From: Succinatimonas hippei
GTDB lineage: Bacteria; Pseudomonadota; Gammaproteobacteria; Enterobacterales; Succinivibrionaceae
Length of the DNA: 12,068 nucleotides
NCBI GenBank assembly: GCA_004557545.1
Contig: SFGV01000055.1
Coordinates: 1 to 12,068, forward strand
Direction of reading: 5' to 3'
The notes beneath the pieces were generated by a model, which worked only from the letters and a program-made list of their open reading frames with translations, did no database searches and had not been told where the DNA came from. Numbering within the stretch: position 1 is the stretch's first letter; the number at the start of each line of letters is the position of its first letter. Both the position numbers and the translations under genes were made by a program. Shown here in pieces: positions 7,887 to 12,068 of this stretch.

Positions 7887-8724
7887 ATTTTAGGATTTCT
7901 CGAATAAAATACCGGGCACCAATGTTATAACTGGCAGACAGGTCACAATGATACCTTTTGCCAGTTTTGAAAGTACACATCGAATAATTGTGTTCGTCTC
8001 GTTCGACCTCACCAAAACCGTCGAAAGCGAGTTTTGATGTGTTCCATGCACAAACATGACGGACGCGAACCCCATCACGGTGGGCTTTGTCGGCAACGAT
8101 ACGCTGCACAGCCTGTGCCCGCCAATGATGGAGTTTCTGCTTCTTCAATCCCCGCTTCTTACCCTGAGTGTCGAGATGTTCAAATACAATTACGTCAGCG
8201 CAATAGAGCATAGCTGCATCAGCGATGAACTGAGCCGTCTTATGGGCAATGTCAAGGTTTACGCCTTTTGCCTTTGCCCATAACCTCGGCATTTTCCCCG
8301 CGCCATGCTGCTGTGCCTTCTTGATCTTGTTCAGCTTATGCCAAAGAGAGTCTTTTTCTCCCGGCAGGGAAAGGATCTTCCTGCCGATGACAGTGCCATC
8401 TGATAGCATAGCAGAATAAGTACAGGCATTGTTAATGCCAAGATCTACTCCGATGATAATTTGACGGTCAATGGGCTTGTCTTCGAGTTTGATATTTTCC
8501 TCGAAGGTAAAATCCAAATACCAGTTCTTTCCCCGTCTACGAAGAGTCGGTACGCACTCCCTGCGGGTTGCATAATGACGTTGGATATAGTCAACGTCAG
8601 ATTTACGAAGCTGCACATCCAGCCAATCCCAAGTATTTCGGATCCAGACTTTTACAGTCTTTATGGATCCGGTGTGAGAAACGTATATATACCGGAGCAT
8701 TCCAGAAGGCAGTCTGATACAATT
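7774..8724 (-). pseudogene. tnpB: 5'-truncated TnpB (IS200/IS605 OrfB, RNA-guided nuclease/transposase family)
   Basis: The frame is open from 8724 to a TAA at 7774-7776; the first ATG, at 8700, gives 308 residues and lacks a ribosome-binding site. Full-length relatives are roughly 400 residues or more, so about the first 100 residues (the start of the WED/REC lobe) are gone. The RuvC triad is present: D86 in GVDLGINNACTYS, E174 in VIVFEHLD and D253 in CDLSASYNIGARYFIRE (numbering from 8700). The zinc-finger area is atypical: HVCAWNTSKLAFDG then NYSMCTF and YHCD, giving C217, C242 and C252 rather than two clear CxxC pairs. The sppA terminator directly upstream would block transcription from that side. 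I infer a nonfunctional or at best RNA-producing remnant, though the remaining reading frame is undamaged. Confidence 0.85.
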
Positions 8725-8736
8725 TTATAAAGGCAT

Positions 8737-8768
8737 AAAAAGGTGATGGCGGCGGAAGCCGCCATCAC
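8737..8768 (-). terminator. Rho-independent terminator of sppA
   Basis: GTGATGGCGGC (8743-8753) and GCCGCCATCAC (8758-8768) form a perfect 11-pair GC-rich stem around a 4-base loop. On the minus strand it is followed by C and then five T (8741-8737). It lies about 30 bases after the sppA stop. On the plus strand no T run follows the stem, so it should not end transcription coming from glgX. Confidence 0.9.
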
Positions 8769-8798
8769 GGAAGCCCATTATACGATATAAGGCATGGG

Positions 8799-10844
8799 TC
8801 AGTAGATTATGTTCAATGGCTCCTGAGTAAGGATCAGCGGTTTCCTTTGGTAACCTGAGTGTACATATTTCTCATAGGCTTTAGTTTCAGAGAGATCAGA
8901 GAATTTCCTCACGGAATGAGCCATATCATACGGCATTACACCTGAGATCATCTTGACAAAAGTTAAGGCAAGATCAGATGGGAGCAGGCTTATGGCACCG
9001 CGCGTTATCAGCGTGCGCAAAGCTCCAAGCCCGCCGTCAGATGGCATCGCGATGTCATACACCTCAGCCTCATCCTCAGCTAATCCGCACTCTTTTTCAA
9101 GAACACGAAGCGCGTCATCAATAGAGCCTACCTCATCGATAAGTCCAAGTTCCTTGGCTTTTCTCGCGGTAAATACCCTACCTTCGGCAAAGACAGGCGC
9201 GTCACTTACCTTGAGGTTGCGGCTCCCGGCTACCATACCTACAAAGGTATCGTAGGCATGCCCTATCTGGAGATCATAGCGTTTTAACTGCTCATCAGGA
9301 ATTGCCGCTGCGACTGACTGCTCTGCAAAGGGTGAGGTTGAAACCCCATCCTCATTTATTCCATGACGATTTAAAAGATCCTGAGCGCCGAACGCCGTCG
9401 CGAACACTCCGACAGAGCCTGTTATAGTCCAGGGACTGGCGACAATCTTGTCGGCGGCAGAGGCTATCATATAGGCGCCTGAGGCCGCCATATCCTCCAT
9501 ATAAACCACGACCTTGTGTCCGCTCTTCTTATATTTCTCAAGAGCGCGGCGGATGTCCTCGGATGCTCCCATCTCTCCACCGCCTGAATTGATCCTAAAC
9601 AGGATCCCTTTAACCTTACTGTCAGCTGCCGCCTCCTCGATCATGGTGAGAACATTATCAGTGGTAAAGCCGCGCGGATCACGCTCATCTGAGGTAATGG
9701 TGCCGGATGCGGCGATCATCGCAAGCGCGCTTGAGGACTTAATAATGCTCTGTCGGGAGTTTTGAAGATCAAGATAGTCATAAAAGCCTATAGTGTCAGG
9801 CTCTTTGGCGTTATCAGCCAAAGGGTAGTTTTTGGCAAGCCTTGCGATAAGATCACCTCTGCTCATAAGTTCATCGACAAGTCCATACTCAAGCGCCAGC
9901 GCGGCCTCATCACCGTTGTGCTTTTGCAGATCCTTAAGATAAGTCTGAGCGTCAGGCAGAATTGGTTTTGATTTAAAGGCAGATCTCGAGCTCGCGACTG
10001 TCCTCTGTGACTGCGCCATAAGCTCATCTACAAGCGCCTGGTAGTCAGTTCTAGCCCCATCTGACATTTTGTCACTCATAAGAGGCTCCACCGCAGACTT
10101 GTGTGAGCCTCTCCTGAAGACGTAGGCAGTAAGGTTGTACTCATCAAGGGCTTTTTTAAAATAAAGCGATGATGTAGCGTAGCCATGCAGGTCAACCATA
10201 CCTAAAGGATCAAGCACGATCCTGCCCGCGTGTGATGAGAGCAGATACTGAGTCTGAGTGAAGTTTCTGCCAAAAAAGATCAGTGGTTTTTGGGATGCCT
10301 TTCTAAATTTGTCACACGCGATGGTGATCCTCTGAATATCCTCAAGCGAGGCCGGAGTCAGATCACCAACATCCGCGACCACCACTTTTACGTCATCATC
10401 GGTGGCGGCTAAGTCCAGGGCTTTTTCGATCTCATCAATACCAAAGCGTCCGCTGGCGCCACGATCAAACTCTGAGATAAACACTGATACCGGATCTGAA
10501 GACAGCGGCTGGTCGTCAATATAGCCCTTAAGATCAAGCCAGAGCACCGGGGATGGTTTGGAGATTTTTGCAGCCGAGGCAGTTGTGACACCGCCTTTTG
10601 GGGAGAGCCCTGAGGTAATCTCTCCCAGATGCGAGCTTAATGAGTAGAGCGCGACCGCGAGGATAATGAAAAGCAGAAAGAGCAGGTTCGAGGTGATCTC
10701 GCGGGCAAGCCCGAGAATTCTCCACAGAATACCTGAAATTCTGCACATAGCACGGCACAGGCCGTGTTTTTCCTTCCCGGAGGACGAGGCCGACACGCCC
10801 TTAACATCTACGACACCAATCTTTGTATAGTCTTTGATATCCAT
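8799..10844 (-). CDS. sppA: Signal peptide peptidase SppA (protease IV), 67 kDa type
   Basis: SppA is an inner-membrane serine protease with a Ser-Lys dyad that degrades cleaved signal peptides on the periplasmic side. The protein has 681 residues from the ATG at 10844. One membrane segment (about 52-69, SNLLFLLFIILAVALYSL) follows a basic cytoplasmic stretch of about 50 residues, longer than in E. coli. Two tandem S49 domains follow, as in the enterobacterial long form. The general-base Lys is K249 in RGSHKSAVEPL of the first domain and the nucleophile is S455 in DMAASGAYMIAS of the second, with SGGG at about 420-423. A GTG at 10856 would add four residues; neither start has a clear ribosome-binding site, so the choice is open. 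The gene has its own terminator and looks monocistronic. Confidence 0.95.
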   Translation of the reverse strand: MDIKDYTKIGVVDVKGVSASSSGKEKHGLCRAMCRISGILWRILGLAREITSNLLFLLFIILAVALYSLSSHLGEITSGLSPKGGVTTASAAKISKPSPVLWLDLKGYIDDQPLSSDPVSVFISEFDRGASGRFGIDEIEKALDLAATDDDVKVVVADVGDLTPASLEDIQRITIACDKFRKASQKPLIFFGRNFTQTQYLLSSHAGRIVLDPLGMVDLHGYATSSLYFKKALDEYNLTAYVFRRGSHKSAVEPLMSDKMSDGARTDYQALVDELMAQSQRTVASSRSAFKSKPILPDAQTYLKDLQKHNGDEAALALEYGLVDELMSRGDLIARLAKNYPLADNAKEPDTIGFYDYLDLQNSRQSIIKSSSALAMIAASGTITSDERDPRGFTTDNVLTMIEEAAADSKVKGILFRINSGGGEMGASEDIRRALEKYKKSGHKVVVYMEDMAASGAYMIASAADKIVASPWTITGSVGVFATAFGAQDLLNRHGINEDGVSTSPFAEQSVAAAIPDEQLKRYDLQIGHAYDTFVGMVAGSRNLKVSDAPVFAEGRVFTARKAKELGLIDEVGSIDDALRVLEKECGLAEDEAEVYDIAMPSDGGLGALRTLITRGAISLLPSDLALTFVKMISGVMPYDMAHSVRKFSDLSETKAYEKYVHSGYQRKPLILTQEPLNIIY

Positions 10845-10938
10845 ATAGAAGACCACTGTTTGAAATTAGCCTGAACGCATCTTAACAACTTGCGTATAGC
10901 AAAGGCATATATCAGCGCTTAAAAAGCAGACCTGACCT

Positions 10939-10944
10939 ATTATA
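10939..10944 (-). promoter_or_regulatory. Candidate -10 element for sppA
   Basis: The minus strand reads TATAAT at 10944-10939, a perfect -10 consensus about 95 bases before the sppA start. The -35 position at 17-base spacing (TATTAT) is poor, which lowers confidence. Confidence 0.3.
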
Positions 10945-10957
10945 GACAGCTTAAAAT

Positions 10958-10966
10958 TGATATAAT
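10958..10966 (+). promoter_or_regulatory. Candidate extended -10 promoter toward the glycosyltransferase
   Basis: TGATATAAT on the plus strand is a perfect extended -10 (TGnTATAAT), which can work with a weak -35. It would start transcription near 10973 and leave a leader of about 260 bases before the glycosyltransferase start. It overlaps the region of the divergent sppA promoter. Confidence 0.4.
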
Positions 10967-11231
10967 ACCCATAAAGAAAAGTGAACTTATTATGTGTGAG
11001 AGTGGTTTATATAAGAATTCGTGATCTGCTTTGTCTTAACTAGAGCCACTTCAAACAGAATGAAAAAGTTAAGGATTATATTAATCAGCTTAGTGCATAT
11101 TATATGTTCCCGGATGGTAAGAATTATTAGATAATAAACCAAATTTCTTTAATAATCGGCGCAAGTTACAGCGAGCGCTAGAAAACAAAGAACCCTTTAT
11201 TTAAAATTCCTTTAAATTTATCCGTAGTTTT

Positions 11232-12068
11232 ATGAAGAATATAATTAAACTTCAGGAAATATTTCATAAAGATAAAATAGTCGATGACAAGAAGCTCGAA
11301 CTTTTTTATAGAAAGATGAAATTCGACAACTGGAAGTCTCAGCATCCGGATCTGCCTTCGCCACAAAAGCTTGACAGCCTTATGGGATTAAGGTTTGATA
11401 CTTATTTTGGGATGTTCTCATTAACAAAGTGGAAAAGATATACAAATCTTTCAAACCTGCTTTGCTATATCGATATAGATGGTCCTTTTGAGGTAAATTT
11501 TTACTCACTGAACAATAACGATGTTGATAAGCTAATCTTAAGCGTAAGCGGTGAGGAACTTAATGGCACAAAAGTAATCGAGGTTCCGCCGGTTGACAGC
11601 TTCTATGTCTATCTTGAGATAAGATATACATGTGATACCCGAATAAATTCAATCTACTGGGCGTCTGACATAGAGAAAGTTTATAAAACCAATTTGTGTG
11701 TCGGGATATGTACATTTAAAAAGGAAGATTATGTAAAGCGTAATCTAAATATCTTTAATTCCTTCTTTAAAATCTACCCTGAATTAAAGAATGCTATTAA
11801 GATAATTGTTGCTGATAACGGGAAGACCCTTCCCCCCCCCCAGTGCGATGAAAATATATTCGTAATCCCGAATGATAATCTTGGTGGAAGCGCCGGCTAC
11901 TCCAGGATCATGATCGAATATAATAATTTATTCCCTGAATTTACTCATCTCATGTTAATGGATGATGATGTAGAATTCGAATCCGCCTCTCTCTTCCTTG
12001 CATATAACTTCCTGAGAACGATAAAAGACGAGTACCGTGATTTCTGCCTTGAGTGCATGAATTTTAAT
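11232..12068 (+). CDS. GlfT2-like family 2 glycosyltransferase, N-terminal part (runs off the right edge)
   Basis: The plus strand is open for 279 codons from an ATG at 11232 to the window edge. An in-frame TAA at 11202 excludes a much longer N-terminus; the ribosome-binding site is weak. Residues 1 to about 150 look like the beta-rich N-terminal domain of galactofuranosyltransferase GlfT2-type enzymes. The GT-A fold follows: VADNGKTL (about 193-200), NDNLGGSAGYSRIMIE and the metal-binding LMDDDVEFE with D244-D246. Related enzymes add galactofuranose or other sugars to LPS, capsule or other surface glycans, using a UDP-sugar on the cytoplasmic face; the actual donor here cannot be read from the sequence. 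The gene is more AT-rich than the rest of the window, as usual for surface polysaccharide loci gained by transfer. It contains a ten-C tract in frame at codons 201-204, described separately. Confidence 0.82.
   Translation, partial: MKNIIKLQEIFHKDKIVDDKKLELFYRKMKFDNWKSQHPDLPSPQKLDSLMGLRFDTYFGMFSLTKWKRYTNLSNLLCYIDIDGPFEVNFYSLNNNDVDKLILSVSGEELNGTKVIEVPPVDSFYVYLEIRYTCDTRINSIYWASDIEKVYKTNLCVGICTFKKEDYVKRNLNIFNSFFKIYPELKNAIKIIVADNGKTLPPPQCDENIFVIPNDNLGGSAGYSRIMIEYNNLFPEFTHLMLMDDDVEFESASLFLAYNFLRTIKDEYRDFCLECMNFN
11832..11841 (+). repeat. Homopolymeric C tract (10 C) inside the glycosyltransferase, candidate phase-variation switch
   Basis: Ten consecutive C code for three prolines and the first base of a glutamine codon (residues 201-204), in the variable loop between VADNGKTL and the NLGGSAGY motif. 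With ten C the frame is open through the DDD motif. With eleven C the frame meets TGA three codons after the tract; with nine C it meets TAA six codons later. Both stops come before the catalytic residues. This is the layout of slipped-strand contingency loci. Confidence 0.75.

Larger units (their letters stand above)
7650..8724 (-). mobile_element. IS200/IS605-family remnant: right end intact, left end lost
   Basis: The element consists of a tnpB gene missing its 5' part and a conserved hairpin-rich right end. The right boundary is placed at the TTCAC (minus strand, 7654 to 7650) that closes the last hairpin; this placement is approximate. The left break lies at about 8724, where recognisable TnpB sequence ends at an in-frame TAA (8727-8725) only about ten bases from the T run of the sppA terminator. 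No tnpA (Y1 transposase) and no left-end hairpin are present, so the copy should be unable to move by itself. It occupies the convergent gap between glgX and sppA. Confidence 0.75.
10857..11231. other. AT-rich divergent intergenic region between sppA and the glycosyltransferase
   Basis: No full gene is visible. The region holds likely promoters in both directions (listed separately) and marks the change to AT-rich DNA. A 28-codon stop-to-stop stretch at 11044-11130 (plus) ends in the protein-like YYMFPDGKNY and could be the tail of a decayed gene, but it is too short to identify and may be chance. Confidence 0.5.

Noticed and set aside
8056..8283. Plus-strand open frames opposite tnpB
   Set aside because: They are antisense shadows of a conserved TnpB reading frame, with no domain of their own.
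11044..11130. 28-codon open stretch ending in YYMFPDGKNY, possibly the tail of a lost gene
   Set aside because: Too short, no start or ribosome-binding site, and such stretches occur by chance in AT-rich DNA.

Overview
The window looks like chromosome of a Gram-negative, fermentative gut or rumen bacterium, most likely a gammaproteobacterium. A Succinivibrionaceae-like host is my guess from the mix of full-length SppA, an enterobacterial-type GlgB and an AAA-ATPase-like family gene; nothing here proves it.

Layout. At the left edge (1-338, minus) is the N-terminal third or so of an AAA-ATPase-like protein. A gene-poor stretch of about 575 bases follows; it holds a cluster of three small hairpins that resembles the right end of a decayed IS200/IS605-type element. 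Positions 916-7598 (plus) carry three glucan-metabolism genes in one direction: malQ (4-alpha-glucanotransferase), glgB (branching enzyme) and glgX (debranching enzyme). MalQ extends or reshuffles linear alpha-1,4 chains, GlgB adds alpha-1,6 branches, and GlgX removes short outer branches during breakdown. The chain-synthesis and phosphorolysis genes (glgC, glgA, glgP) are not in the window. A hairpin with a short T tail sits between glgB and glgX, and a strong hairpin lies inside the first 120 bases of glgX.

Between glgX and the convergent sppA lies a remnant of an IS200/IS605-family element (about 7650-8724, minus). Its tnpB has lost its 5' part but keeps the RuvC catalytic residues, and the hairpin-rich right end expected to form the omega (re)RNA is still there. 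A clean rho-independent terminator for sppA abuts the broken end of the element. sppA (signal peptide peptidase, protease IV) fills 8799-10844 on the minus strand.

From about 10860 to the right edge the DNA becomes clearly AT-rich. It carries the first 279 codons of a GlfT2-like glycosyltransferase (plus strand, open at the window end). A run of ten C lies in frame in this gene, just upstream of the DDD catalytic motif. Gain or loss of one C would bring an immediate stop, so the gene is a strong candidate for phase-variable surface glycan synthesis. This is the most interesting observation in the window.
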